Positions 1-11,776 of a stretch of DNA of 64,000 nucleotides are shown here, piece by piece. Under the pieces are notes generated by a model that did not search any database, had not been told where the DNA came from, and saw only the letters and a list, made by a program, of their open reading frames with translations. Both the position numbers and the translations under genes were made by a program. Position 1 is the stretch's first letter. Each line of letters opens with the position of its first letter. The stretch lies in assembly GCF_004027225.2 (NCBI RefSeq), contig NC_044282.2, positions 47,708,576 through 47,772,575 on the forward strand, read 5' to 3'. The DNA comes from Strigops habroptila (lineage: Eukaryota; Chordata; Aves; Psittaciformes; Psittacidae).

Positions 1-3000
1 TGGGTCCCAAAGCTGTTGTCGCAGATGCATGAATTTTTTCACAAGATCTTGAGGTTAAAGAAAAGCAATGAGATATGGCTGAGAAAAAAAAAAAACAACC
101 CCCCAAAATGATTTGTGTTACTTTCCATTCTAGGATGAAAAGTTACACTGAGCTCTGTAGCCTACACTGGCCACATCCTCATCTCTGGATCTTCTTCTGA
201 GCAGTCTCTGGCCACACAGCCATGTTCAAGCAGTGACACCAAGGGCATGCCTATAGGAGGGCAACACATGCTTATAAGCGCACATTACTGTTCCCGTTTG
301 ACGTCACCAAGCCCATTAGATAACACTGTCTTTGCAGTAAACGCATATCAGCCAGCTGTGATTTAAGAAGCTTTTCTCTCCTTTTGCTGTGACTACTGTT
401 TGCGAGCGCGAACATCTCCATTCCCTGGAAACATGTGTGGGAATGGCTGGGCTTTGGCATTTGGTCCAGCACTGCATATGTCTGCAGCTGGATTCCAAAC
501 TAATAGTGGTGTTTGTGTGACTGTTCTGCTTTGAGCTTTGCCTAGATCATGGGTGTGATTTCTTCTGTCACCTTTTTTAAGGTGAAACATTAGTTAAAAT
601 GTTTCTGAGAGATGACTGTCAGCTTGTGTTTCTGTTCTGCTTCCATTTGCAAGCACTGATGTGGACACCATTAAATTATAGAAGAGGCTAGGTTTAGAAA
701 TGGAAGGATTTTAATATGTTAAGAGAAAGGCACTTTACTGATAATAGTTTTGAAGAGCCTACCACTCGTGTGAGTTACATAGAGAAAAATAAATTGCTAC
801 CATGAAATGCAGAAGGCTAAAAGGTGCTTTTAGTCCAGAAATCAGATTCACGTAAAGGAATATTACCCTTTAGTTCTCTGTGCCAAGTCTTTGTCCTCAT
901 ATTCATTTTAGTGAGGGATGAGGCATTAGCTAGTGAACCTGAGCCTGGAGCCTTTGCCAGTCTCATCCATCAACAGTAGCAGATACATGACCAGGTGCGA
1001 CTAGCCCAGGAAAAGTCATTTGCAAGCTGAGTACAGGCATGCTGACACCTGGGCTGGGTTTCAGTCTGGGACTGTCAGCAGTGTAAAGGCCTGTGTGTGC
1101 ACGGGCATCTAAGTCCTGGTATGGTCCATGGGAGCATGGTATTTCTTGGAAAGTGATCCAGCTGGGCAGCTTGAAAGTGTCCATTTTAGGATATATTGTC
1201 CCCAGGGGATTGCTTTCCACAGGCTATGGCAAGACCTTAAATATGTAGTGTGCCTGTAGGACCCTGTTTGTGTGTCCTTAATCTCCATGAATCCCACATC
1301 TGGAATGTTTACATGCAATTTGCTACCCCCACTTCCCATCTGTGCTGGATCTGTGTCCTGCAGTCTCTTTCACTGTGTGGAGGAGAAGGCTGGGTCCCGA
1401 CTGCTGTGTGCAGTCAGTTTGGTGTGTGATAATAGCCTCGAGAGACTCTGATGGCAAGGTCTCTGCTCCTGGACATCATGAAATGCACACAGGCTCTTCA
1501 ACATGTCTTAAACAGCTCTAGTTGTTGCTCTGGCAAACAACTTTTCCTCCTTTCTCTTGGGAAAGAGGACCTAGTGATGCACACCTTCCAAACCTGCATC
1601 CTGAGAAAGCAAAGCCCCAGACTGCCTGGCGTCATCCCTGACATGGCAGTGGCACATGTGATGGCATGGGCAGGAGGCAGGAGCACTGCTTGGACTTTGT
1701 GGGCAGGCTTTTCTCCTTTTTGTCTTCAGAGGTGGAGGTCCACATGCTCTGTTTTACACAGCTTGCAGCAGAAACTCAGTATGGACAAATGTGTGGGTGT
1801 CTCTGCTCTCTTGTCTCACAACAAACTAACTGCTGTAGTCCGGAGACTGAACTGATGCAAGCAGCAGGTTTATTCTCTGTCCTACCACACCTAAGATGCT
1901 GTGCGGTCTGCCGGGAAGTCGGTGTGATTTTTGTCAGTGGCCTGTGGTAAGTTTTGGACTATTACCTTTCTCCTAATGCTCACTATGTTTGTAAGAGAGT
2001 TGCCCTGCAAGTGAAAGAATTTCATTTTCCATTTTTGCTTCTGTTCACATCTTGGCATTGGCTCACATTGGTTTCACTGATCTGGGCTGGGGGGTTTCGC
2101 TGATCTAGTTGCTTCTTTTTCCTTTACTTCCTCTTTAAGGGAAAAAAAAAGCTGAAATACAAACATCATGAAAAAGGATTTAAATTAAGAGGGAATTCAT
2201 AGATGAATAAGTCAAGAGATAATTACATGTACCAATTCCCACACATAGTTTTCCTTGTGAATTGACTAACATTACATGTAGGAGGGAGAGAGGGCCAAGG
2301 GAAAAGCAAGACAGATGCACAGTCAGGTAGGGATTTGGACAATGGATGAGACAGTTCAGGTGAGATCAAGTGATATCAGTCAAAATACTTCCGAAACCTA
2401 CAGTGAAGTTGGTGTGATTCGTAGCTGATGAAGACAGAGTTGAGAATGAGGTGCCATCCCACCCTTTTTGCTGATGCACAGATCTGGCTGAAAGCAATAC
2501 GTGTCTCACACCTTTCTATCTATTGCTGTTAAGCACTAGGAGCAGCTTCAGGAGGAGCTATCTGGTTTTCCAGTAGTGAATGTACAGGCAGGAAGGATAG
2601 AAAGGAAGAGGAGGTATGGAACACATTATTATGAAAAACTACTCAAAAACCTTAGGATGTCTGCAGCTCATGTGTAAGTCCTCGTGGCCTTTGTTCTGTT
2701 GGAACTGATAAATGTTGACCCGAAATGGCTATACTTCCAAGTCCAAAGCTGCTCTCGGTAGTAGTTAAGTACACGCTTATTATATGCCCCAGAGGAAGCT
2801 GAAGAAACAGCTGTGGGTACAAAACCTCCACCGCACAGGGATCACAAGTGGTGGGTAGAACAGGAGAACATCAAGGGCCCTGATGCAAGGACTGAAACGC
2901 ATAGCTGCGCAGGGCTCTTCAAAATGCTTCCAAGCTTTTCAGAAATGCTTCAGAAGACTGGCAGCTTCAACCAGCACGGTATGTTTTTTGGGATTCAGAA

Positions 3001-3224
3001 ATCACAACACTGGAAAAGTACAAAAGATGTCCCCTCTTTAATGTTATTTATAGTCAGAGTGGCAAGGCTAAAGAACTAGGAAAAAAGAAATTTGTGTGCT
3101 AGGTTTTGCATCAGTGTAAGCCTGAAACATCTTTCTTCTTCTTTTGAGCCCTCATCATCACAATGTCCAACTGTCTCTTGGAAGCACTAGTGAATGTATC
3201 CTCAAAGAAGCACTCTAACCATCT
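1..3224. other. unique non-coding sequence, left flank
   Basis: No gene or recognised repeat is seen here apart from a short A-rich then C-rich tract near position 84. The longest forward open frame, 1451-1855 (134 codons, ATG start), is rich in Cys, Leu and Ser. It shows no domain and overlaps open frames on both strands, so it is read as chance. A second frame at 2813-3079 (88 codons) is likewise unrecognised. There is no CpG-rich segment that would suggest a promoter. Confidence 0.6.
84..108. repeat. A-rich / C-rich simple tract
   Basis: Twelve A residues are followed by a short C-rich stretch and four more A. No LINE or SINE body is visible next to it, so it is classed as simple sequence rather than a retroposon tail. 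Confidence 0.7.
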
Positions 3225-3310
3225 GTGGCAGATAGGGAACTGAGGCAAAAAGACTCAGTGATCTGATGAAGGTCAGGAGGCTGATGTAAATCCTGGAATT
3301 AAAGCTTAGA
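3225..3310 (-). mobile_element. MIR/CORE-SINE-like ancient SINE remnant
   Basis: The stretch around 3230-3308 reads like the reverse complement of the middle of an old tRNA-derived SINE of the MIR type. It has the block GGGAACTGAGGCA, then an AGTGA block, then AAGGTCA, then a TCCTGGAATT block, all in the family's order and spacing. Identity is moderate with small gaps, as expected of a copy that predates modern birds. There are no intact ends or target-site duplications. The family call is from memory of the consensus; a profile search would settle whether it is MIR, another CORE-SINE or a related tail. Confidence 0.5.
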
Positions 3311-4004
3311 TTGACTAAGGATCATTAATACATCTATATCAGCATGTTAGTTCAGCTCAGAAGTACACTTCTGAGTTAATCTGTTGCTCATCCCTGCCTC
3401 CAGGGACTTGGTTGCCGTTAAGGAACTGTGTTGAATTGCACAGACCACGCTCCTTTCACATGGATGGAACCAGGAATGCATGTTCCTGCCACTGGTGGGT
3501 GTCCAGTCGACAGAACCAGAATAAAGCTGGGCTGAAGGAAACACCCCAGACGTGAACCTGCTTCTCCCGTGTTTGCACCGTTTGCTAATGGAGACAGCCT
3601 CAGTGCCCCTAAGCGCCAACTCTGTCAGTGCAAGCCCAGCCTTTAAGGATAAAAGGCAAGACACACATAACGAAATCACTATGAAATACAACAGTTTCCC
3701 CTCAATTAATTGCTGGTTATTGGAAGCACAGTCTGTCCCATGCCTTTGATCCTGCCAAAAGATCACCAGCAAACAAGTCTGCACCCAGAGATTGCCAGTG
3801 CTGTTCCTGACAGAGCACAGGTTCCGTGCTAGCAGCTAGACAGAGCCCACTGATCTAGTGAATTTGCTTGAACATAGCTTAAACCTCAAAGTGCACAAAT
3901 GAAATTAGATTGTATTTCCTGGGCAAATGTTGTTTATCAATATGGAAACCAAAGCTCCGGTGAGTTAATAGGATGCAGAAAGCTGATTTGGTTTGGGTAG
4001 CTTG

Positions 4005-4060
4005 GAGCTGAACTCAAGAGATCTGGGGTTCAGCCATGTTTCTGACAGTGAATATTTGGT
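4005..4060 (+). mobile_element. possible MIR-like SINE head fragment
   Basis: The segment contains CTCAAGAGATCTGGGGTTCA followed by a TTTCTGACAGTGA block. This resembles the tRNA-derived head of MIR-like SINEs (box-B-like GGTTCA followed by a TCTGCCACTGA-type block). It lies about 700 bp from the reverse-oriented remnant at 3225-3310. Only about 50 bp match, so the call is tentative. Confidence 0.3.
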
Positions 4061-4120
4061 CAAACCAAAACAAATTCCATTGATACATTTTTGAGTATTT
4101 TGGTGTGTTGTACCCAGATA

Positions 4121-4178
4121 TGATATGCTAGGTACTTATATATAATATCATATGCTAGGTACTTATATATAATATGAT
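4121..4178. repeat. 27-bp tandem duplication, AT-rich
   Basis: Two copies of a 27-bp unit (starting at 4123 and 4150, core GCTAGGTACTTATATATAAT) lie head to tail. They differ only at the last base. The near-identity of the copies points to a recent slippage or replication duplication, and copy number may vary between individuals. Confidence 0.9.
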
Positions 4179-4392
4179 TGATCCCTGAGGAAACAAAAAT
4201 GTAAAGTTTCACCCATCTCCTTGGTATCGCTTATCTCGTCTAATTCTTAAGTCCTGTTGAATGAATGATGAATAGAAAAAACATACTTACAAAAGCAAAG
4301 TGCACAAGAGCAGAGCTGCTCTATGTTGGGTAGACTGGTAGCATACAGTGTCACTAGCATGATGCATCTCTTCTTCATATAGAGCATGAGCA

Positions 4393-4408
4393 GGGGTGGG
4401 GTGGGGGG
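4393..4408 (+). repeat. G-rich tract (G4-T-G4-T-G6)
   Basis: Three runs of four or more G are separated by single T residues. The pattern could form a G-quadruplex if the six-G run supplies the fourth strand. No promoter or gene context is visible around it. Confidence 0.6.
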
Positions 4409-5120
4409 AGAAGAACTAGCTGTCATTGGGCTGGAGCTGAAATCTCCTGGGAGCAGCAGCTTTTCTTGTCCTCCTCATCAATTTTTCTCCATTTATAATG
4501 GGACTGCATGATCAGGAAAATGGCTGATGCACATTTGCTAAGCAGCAGCTGCAAAGAAAAGAAATTGGCTGCCTAGAGCCAAAATTACTTTTCCACAGCC
4601 AAAATGCCAGAGGTAACAAAGGGAACAAGATTTCCAAAGCCAGACTGTGAAATTAAGGCCTCACTGACAACCTTGGCAAGGTTCCTGCTAACTTTTGGAA
4701 AACTGAATTTCACCCAAATCTTCTAATACAAATGAAAACTTCTTGAGCTGAGAGCATTTAATATTGGCTGTGCCTCTGCTGAGTGAACTTTCAGATCATG
4801 AGATTATGTTCTTTATTTGTCTGTCACCAACTTCTGTAATTTGTGTCCACACCTTCAATTCTATTGCGATTTAAGCCTGTTCATTCAGTAGCGTTAATAG
4901 CATTGCTGGGAGAAAAGCCATAGTAAGTCTGTCTGTCTGAAAGGCTCTTCACAATGCACTGAAAAAGCTGTGCTCTGTGATGCAAAGTGCTGATCTGGTG
5001 TGAACATGATGTGCTGGTTCAAAGTTATTCAAGAAACACTGACAAGCTGGTATTTATACAAGGAGAACATGTGTTGGATTGGACATCCTCTGCCCTTTTG
5101 CCGCTAGCATGAAGTCAGAG

Positions 5121-5482
5121 ATCATAGAATCATAGAATCATAATAGCATAGAATCACAGAATGGTTTGGGTTGGAAGGAACCTTCAAAGGTCATCTAGTC
5201 CAACCCCCCTGCAATGAGCAGGGACATCTTGAACTAAATGAATTGAACTTTTCCGGGCCTAGTTGATTCTATGGACCCTGCATTTGGCCCTGTTGAACCT
5301 CATGAGGTTTGCACCTCTTGAGCCTGTCCAAGTGCCTCTGGATGGCTTCCCGTCCCTCAGGTGTGTCAATTGCACCACTCAGCTTCATGTCATCCGTGAA
5401 CTTGCTGGCAGTGCACTCAATCCCACTGTCTATGTTGTTGATGAAGATATTAAATAGTACTGGTCCCAATATGGACTGTAGG
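5121..5482 (-). mobile_element. CR1 LINE fragment with internal deletion
   Basis: This is a CR1 retrotransposon in reverse orientation. Its 3' end is at 5121, where several CATAGAAT-type octamers form the tail, followed by the conserved 3'-UTR block ending near 5235. From about 5275 the sequence jumps to the reverse-transcriptase coding region, which continues to about 5482 where homology stops (5' truncation). In the longer copy at 23172-25045 the same two landmarks lie roughly 760 bp apart; here they are only about 170 bp apart. About 600 bp is therefore missing, or two separate CR1 pieces have been joined. The tail has irregular extra octamers, suggesting slippage. Confidence 0.9.
5269..5481 (-). 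pseudogene. CR1 ORF2 reverse-transcriptase fragment
   Basis: Reading leftwards from about 5481, the frame encodes a piece of the CR1 reverse transcriptase. It carries an [21 protein letters not shown] stretch, followed by the metal-binding box at 5389-5400, which reads FTDD where CR1 normally has FADD. A region matching ...[12 protein letters not shown] follows. Both catalytic Asp residues of the box are kept, but the domain is cut off on both sides. The open frame continues upstream of 5482 into unrelated sequence, so its apparent 133-codon length is misleading. It is a dead remnant with no start of its own. Confidence 0.85.
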
Positions 5483-8400
5483 TTCCACTGAGAGTTTAAG
5501 CTTGATGTCCGCATGAACTCCATCCCGTATGCTGGCTGATTTGATGGAGATGTCTTTCTGAGTCCAATTCTGATCAGAGTCAAATCTGAATTAGAGGGTG
5601 GACCAGCAGTGTCCAGAACTGGTGTGTGGGGATCATGGCCCCATGGCAATAGCTGACAGGAGCAGGACACTGCTGGTGGCTTCTCTTATCTTTCTCCTTT
5701 TTTTCAGTGTTCTCATTCTTTTCTCCTGTTTTGCTACCACTAACAGTTGCCAACTTAGTCCCCTTAGTATATTCTCAACTAATTGTCCTCAAGTATTTGT
5801 CCTATTGAATTTAATTTATGTGAGTATTTAAAAAGAAGACATTAGCATCCTACCAGCTCTTCCATAGATTACCTATAAGTGCACAGAGGTGTTATTGCTA
5901 TCAATCCCACTGCACAAATAGTTGCATTACCCTTGAACAAATACGCAATATGTCTAACTAGAGGAGAGCGCAGATGTGGTACCCATTTATTTTTGCTTTA
6001 ACTTTTGCTGCCATTCAAAGCTAATCTAGTTTAGGGAAGCCTGCCGAGTGCAGAGATGTGCATTACTGTAGGGATGTACATTATTACAGGGACTCCAGCA
6101 TCTCCAGCAGTACCTCTGGAATCATCTTGTATTACAAACTGTCTTTTATATGTGATAAGTAACACATTCCACTGCACCTTCACAAGTGAGAGAGCCTGTC
6201 TTTAAATTTTGACAAATGGGTAGGAGGGAAGTACAAAAATATTGACTAGAACGACTCTAAGTCCTCCTTTGTTTCAAGCTCTATAATAAGGTGACAAGAA
6301 AGTACAAGGTATTTAATCAGTTCAGTGCTTATGCCCAAGTACCACAGCACATCAAAACACTTGGGATCAGCCAGTGAGGAGTGGTTAGGCCAAAACCCCA
6401 CTCTCATTATGGAGTTCATTTTGTATTTTCATTAAATACATAGCAAATGGCTTCTGTGCAGCTTTCAGCATAAGACTAGATTCCTGGCTGGGTACCAAAC
6501 TGCAGTCACATCACTGGTCTCTTACTGGTCTTCTGCTGCTTCCAAGGAGGAAGTCCTGTATCAGAGCATCACCTTATTCTCTTGCTCTACGTTGTTGACT
6601 TAATTTCAAATGAAACCACAAAGCAGAAAGCATTATTTCTGAAGGTATCATTTAGATCTCTACCCTGTTCTGTCTTCTCCATGTTTGCCTCTCATGGCTG
6701 CTGTGGCACTGCAACAACCAACCCTGCGAGTGAGCATGTGTGAGTAAGGCCACAGGCCTACCAGGAGCTGCTGTCATAAGCTGTATTTTGATTGCTTATT
6801 GCCATTTAGCTCATGGAGTTTCTCTGCTGTCAGCTGTCATCTGGAGCAATGATACCAGATGACGGTGAGTAGGGAAGTGCAATGTGTTGCAGGCTGTCCT
6901 GTGGCACTACAAACCAGAAACCCCATGCTGATGTGCCCCTTCCACCTGCGTTCATGTTGATCCACCACTCAAGGGCTACAGGGGAGAAGTCATTGCTCTT
7001 GATTGATAGTTCAGTATTGTTGCCCAGCACCTCATGCTGGTAGTTTCTGAATGCTCCCATCAGTCACCAAGTCATACAGAGGGACAAATCTGTATCCATT
7101 TCATCTGTAAGTGACTGTCCGATCCCATCTGCATGTCACACCAGATTTAAAAAGAGAGCTGGGCTGTCAAGGTTAGCCCGTGCATTTTACAGCATATTTC
7201 TAACAGAAATGAATCTTACTTTTCTGCGGTCAGCAAGGTTGTTTTTGAAGACTTCAAGCAAAAAAGATTAAGAGTTTTATCCTCCCTGCTATGTCTTACA
7301 ATGCCAGCACAGCTCAGATAAACTGAAAGGAGAATGACAAAGATGCCGCATTGGTAAAGACACTAGCAACAGCCTGAATTTAAATCTTCTTCTTGTTAGA
7401 TTCAAATTAAGTATTTTGAGATACCCAGATTATTAATTAGTCTTGCAAATACTGACTAAAATAAAAGCTTAGAAAATTATATTACATGCTTACAATGGCA
7501 TTGATATTTCCTTTAAGCTTCTTGAAAATTAGCCTGTATTTTGAGGAGAAATTGTGAAATTGTGCCTATTTTCACTTGAAAAATAGAATCCTTTAAAAAC
7601 ATTGATTGCCTCATTTTCATTCAAAAATGTCTCTCTGTGAATGAAAGCCAGTTTTAAATGGAGTGTTCTGAAACATTAGTGTAATTATTGACATGAGAAA
7701 ATAAATATTCACATATTGAAATGTAAACAAGAAAGAGGAGCATTCATTCTTTCCTGTGAAATACTTTAGCATGGTCTTGAATGGCAATTGGCCACACAAG
7801 CCAGTGGTAAGACTGCACGCATTGGGATTTATCTTTGTAGAATGACTTTTGAAACCATTAGCTCTGTAGCAAACTCTGAAGTGCAGGGTGTGGAGGGAGG
7901 GAGTGGGGAGTTCATAAACACAGTGTATACACAGGGTGTATTTTTGCCTCCGTGCAGGAACTCTGGAGCATGTGTTCAGTGGGCTGCAAAATCACTCAAC
8001 AAAAACATGAATTTTTTTTCTTACATATTGGGAAGCAACACTAGTCCCTTTAGTCTGAACGTGGAAGCCGTGCTTATCCTACTGAAATTCTACTCTCTAG
8101 ACCTTTCAAATGTATGAATCATATCCACATATGGGGTTTCTGCCTTGGCACAGTGTTTCCCTTCATTAATAGCTTCATTATCTTGCTAGCACACAGACTT
8201 CTTTCAATGTTAAAGTAAGTCAGGAGTCATAGTTTTTTTGTCAACCTGTCTGAGGTCTCTGCTTGACTTGAGTCATTCACCTGCCTCAGGCTCCTAAGGT
8301 GGAACAGACCCAGGACAGAGGGGATCAAGAACCCTCCACCAGTGGGACAGTTAATTGCAGACATGCCACAGCCATCCCTTGATCAGCTGGAGGTAGCACA

Positions 8401-8985
8401 GAGGCCATCCTGTAAGGAGCTGCTCCTGAAGGTGCACCCCAAGTGGAGAGGGCTTTACTATTACCAGAAGAGCTTGCACCTTTCCAAGCACGTAAGACTG
8501 GTACATGGAGGAGCATGGTGGCTGGGGCTCTTTGCTCAAAATAGATTTTTATGTGTATTTGTTTTAAAAAGGTCCAGAGGTTCAATGGGAAGTCTTCCAT
8601 CTGGTCAAAATCCAGCCATTTTGCAGAACTGTGCAAACCTCGATGTAAACTTACAGAGTCTAGAGCAGGATTTCTGTTTAAGACAAGGTGTTTAGGGATC
8701 TCTGGGGACCCAAATTTCTTTGCCTTCTTTACTTGCTGATTTGAATCTGGGTCTTCCAGGCTGATCATGAACTGGGTGGCTACTGGGGGATCAGAGGTTA
8801 TCTGTCCTTCTCTGTAGGACATCTCTGCGGAGCTGTACTTATTAAAAGAAGAAAAACAAGAAGTCTTGGGCTTGTCCCAGTGTGGAAGAGACCTGAATGC
8901 TGGTCATTTTCTTTAGAAACTGCAACTTAATTTTCTGGATGCCTACTGGCTTCAAGCTCTTCAGTCTGGAATTTCATAAAGTCAA
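5483..8985. other. unique non-coding sequence
   Basis: No gene is recognised. A pair of imperfect 18-bp direct repeats lies at 6055-6090. The longest open frame is 8325-8822 on the minus strand (165 codons); it has no domain, and a 117-codon frame overlaps it on the plus strand, so it is considered chance. The part around 7380-7780 is AT-rich. Confidence 0.6.
6055..6090. repeat. imperfect 18-bp tandem repeat
   Basis: Two adjacent 18-bp units, both beginning GATGT and ending AGG, match at 14 of 18 positions. All four differences are transitions. This is an old short tandem duplication. Confidence 0.6.
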
Positions 8986-9030
8986 CAGTTCAGCAAAGCA
9001 ATTAAGCAAACAATCCCATTGAAGTTAATC
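8986..9030. repeat. ancient amniote repeat remnant
   Basis: The segment holds TTCAGCAAAGCAATTAAGCA followed by ATCCCATTGAAGTTAAT. This resembles a partly palindromic dispersed repeat known from turtles, crocodilians and birds, in which a CAGCAAAGCACTTAAGCA-type block sits next to a CCCATTGAAGTCAATGGG-type core. The family name is uncertain. The match is short but has two separate blocks in the right order. Confidence 0.4.
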
Positions 9031-11603
9031 TTTGCTAAATCTGTGGGCTAAAATACACTTGGGCATGGTGCACTTAAAATAGATTTTAAAAATAGCTTTA
9101 ACACAAAGGTAACTTTGCATCACTAAACAATTAGATGTCAGGATATTTCGCAACTGAACATACAAAGACACTTGTCTCCTAGGAAGGAGGTCTCCGGCTA
9201 TATACTCACTGCTTTGACAGGACCTCATGGCAAATCTGCTTGTCTGCTCTGCAGCCTGATAACCACACTTGTAGTTGCAGCTGGATCAGGCATTGCTGGT
9301 CTATGTCACCCACCAGCATTAGACTTAAGGACATACCTAACAAAAGACATCAGAAATCCCAAAGGACTCCACCCCTCCCATAAAGCTTTTGCTTCTCATA
9401 GAGCTGGGAAAACAAAACAGAACTAACTTACATACAGATTTATTTTTTCTTTTGCTATCCCCTGGCCATGGCTTTTGCATCAAAAAGACAGACACCCCTT
9501 GCCCTTGACTTTCATGAGAGTGTTGTACCAAAGGGGTGTTGCTCAGAGATGCTAGCAGTAGCGGCCTGTCTGCTCTAGCTGACTCATGTAATCCTCGGTC
9601 TCTCAAAAGAAGTGCTTAAATACTCAATAGATGGATGCCATGTGATTACTTAGACACAGACACAGCTTCTCAGATGCACTGCTCAGTGGCGGGAGGATGA
9701 GGGTCTAGCAGAAGGCAGTGCTGCCAGCCTGTACTTTCTTAAGCACTTGTTTAACAACTGAAGTTGTTTTCTCACTTACAAAGTAAGAATGGGTACGGGT
9801 TTGGATAGGCGGGGTTTGGTAGATTTGAAAGGAAACTTTTCACATGTTTGAAACGCTCTGTCTGGGACAAACTGAAACCACTTAAAGTGCCCAGACGTGG
9901 GAGAGTTGGCAGGGACCTTACTTTGTTGACACATCAGATTATATAAGCACTCGGCAGCATTTCTGCGTGTGCATGGGTGTGTTGTGTATGTGTAGGAGAA
10001 GAATAGCGCTGGTCCAGACCAGAGACCATGATGCATAGGCATCCCATAATAACTTCCATACGCTGAACTGTCATGTTAAACTGCATGAGATGGGGGGGGG
10101 GGGGGGGCGGAGGTGGGAGGCACAGCTTGATTTTTACCTCCAGCGAAATTCCACTTTGGTGTGTGTGGGTAGACCTGCCATTTAGTTAAATGCAACAGGG
10201 TTGAACTTGATTCCCTTGGTTCCTGGGTAGCTGGGTGGTATATCACCAGCTAGCTGGTCCCGGTGATAATACCTAACAGAAGCAGGATTTACACTAGCAG
10301 AACCAAGAAGAAAGCTTCAGAGATTGTGCCTCGTGTCCACATCAGTGGTATTTTAGGTAAGAAAGGGAGGCAATTCCTGTCTGGGTCCCCAAACACAAGT
10401 ATGAGCCTGCTCAGCTGGCCATGTGCGTGGGCTGGGGCTCCAGGTCCATAGGGAGGCTGATGCATAAGGTATCAGGCATGGCTCCTGATCTTGAACTTCT
10501 TAGGTTCAGTTTCTTTGCAACTTAACTGGGATTTCTACTCATCTGTATCCCAGGCTTGTTGTCATTAAGTGGCTTTGAAGGTGTTTAAAGGATTAAAGCA
10601 TTTTCAAGGTGGAAATTGTCATGCTGTGTTATTTCTCTGACAAAATATTTGAGGATCAAATGTATGAATGACTTGGGAAGTTGCTGTAATGCTCTGAGAA
10701 GCAAAACAAAGTGACAAAACAGAAGCCTGGAAATTCATGATGAACACAGCTCCTGGAGCACCTTTTGGTGAAGCCTCTCAGCTCCTTGGTGGTAACATGA
10801 GCGAAATCTCAGAGGTGGTCTTGCCCGGATCGCATGGGTCAGTGATGAAGCTCATTCTCACATGACAGTACAACCTCGTAGGGCACTCTCATTTGTCTCC
10901 TGTCTATCAGCTAATGGATGTGCATTTAGGGCCTGGCTTTCAGAGTTGGGGGCAACCACAGAGGTAGGTCGTGGAAGAAGTGCCACCTGCCGAAAACAGC
11001 TGAGACCAAAGTACCTGGAGCTGGTTGGTGACTGCAATGGGCCTTGGATGTGAACCTCTGTCGTCTAAAGCAAGAAGAGGGACTTCATCAAGAGCTTTCC
11101 TCTGTTTGGTCCCCACAGCGCAGGAGAGATGCTATTGGAGCTCCCCCGGGCAGTCTGGTGACATTGCTTTCATCTGTAGTGGGCCCTCAGCTGGTTTGCA
11201 TTGCCTGAATGTTGTGTTCAGCACACAACCCTGCTTCCGTCATAGTTCTGGAGGGGCAAAGCAAGCTGTCCTAGCCTTTGTCACTCTGGTGTGATTCCCT
11301 TGAAAATTAGATGTGTATCGAGAAAGATAGGAGCAACCTGAGAGTAATTCATCCTATACTAAGAGAAATGTCTCAGGCAGTTGATCATATTGCCTGATTT
11401 TCTCTCCACTGTTGCAGAAGGAGCCTAGATGACCATTTTAGACCAAAGAAAGGACTTAGTCCAGAACTAGCTGAGATGAATTGTCTGAAATGCCTGGCCC
11501 TGAGTCTGTCTGTTCAGGTGGATAGGAGATAGATGAAGAGTCCTCAAGAAGGTAAAGATTTTTTCCAGTGCTCTCAGACTATCTTCATGTACATTAGTGG
11601 CCG
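9031..11603. other. unique non-coding sequence with a 16-G run
   Basis: Nothing gene-like is recognised. Open frames (for example 9337-9606 minus, 11025-11294 plus) are under 90 codons, overlap on opposite strands and carry no motif. The only notable element is the homopurine G run at 10092. Confidence 0.6.
10092..10107 (+). repeat. poly-G run of 16
   Basis: Sixteen consecutive G residues are followed by CGG and further G-rich sequence to about 10120. Such runs are prone to length change, sequencing error and quadruplex formation, so the exact count should be treated with caution. Confidence 0.8.
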
Positions 11604-11640
11604 ACTGATTAATGTTTCACTTGGATTTACATTAATCAGT
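11604..11640. repeat. perfect 12-bp inverted repeat, 13-bp loop
   Basis: ACTGATTAATGT at 11604-11615 is the exact reverse complement of ACATTAATCAGT at 11629-11640. The intervening 13 bases would form the loop. Each arm contains ATTAAT, an AT-rich core typical of homeodomain-like sites. No transposon ends or target duplications are visible. Confidence 0.85.
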
Positions 11641-11776
11641 TTGTCAGTCTTTGGGTTCAGTGGACCACAGAAGACTGCAGTTGGTTTAAAGGTCTTCTAC
11701 AAGCTTGTGTAGGGGGACTTTTATTGTATAACTGGACTTTCCATTTGTAAAAGCTTCTATAGCATTTTTATAGCAT

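Noticed and set aside
5269..5670. 133-codon minus frame as a single protein
   Set aside because: Only the part up to about 5481 is CR1. The upstream part is unrelated sequence that happens to be open.
8325..8822. 165-codon open frame, minus strand
   Set aside because: No domain or signal is seen, opposite-strand frames overlap it, and the length is within chance expectation.
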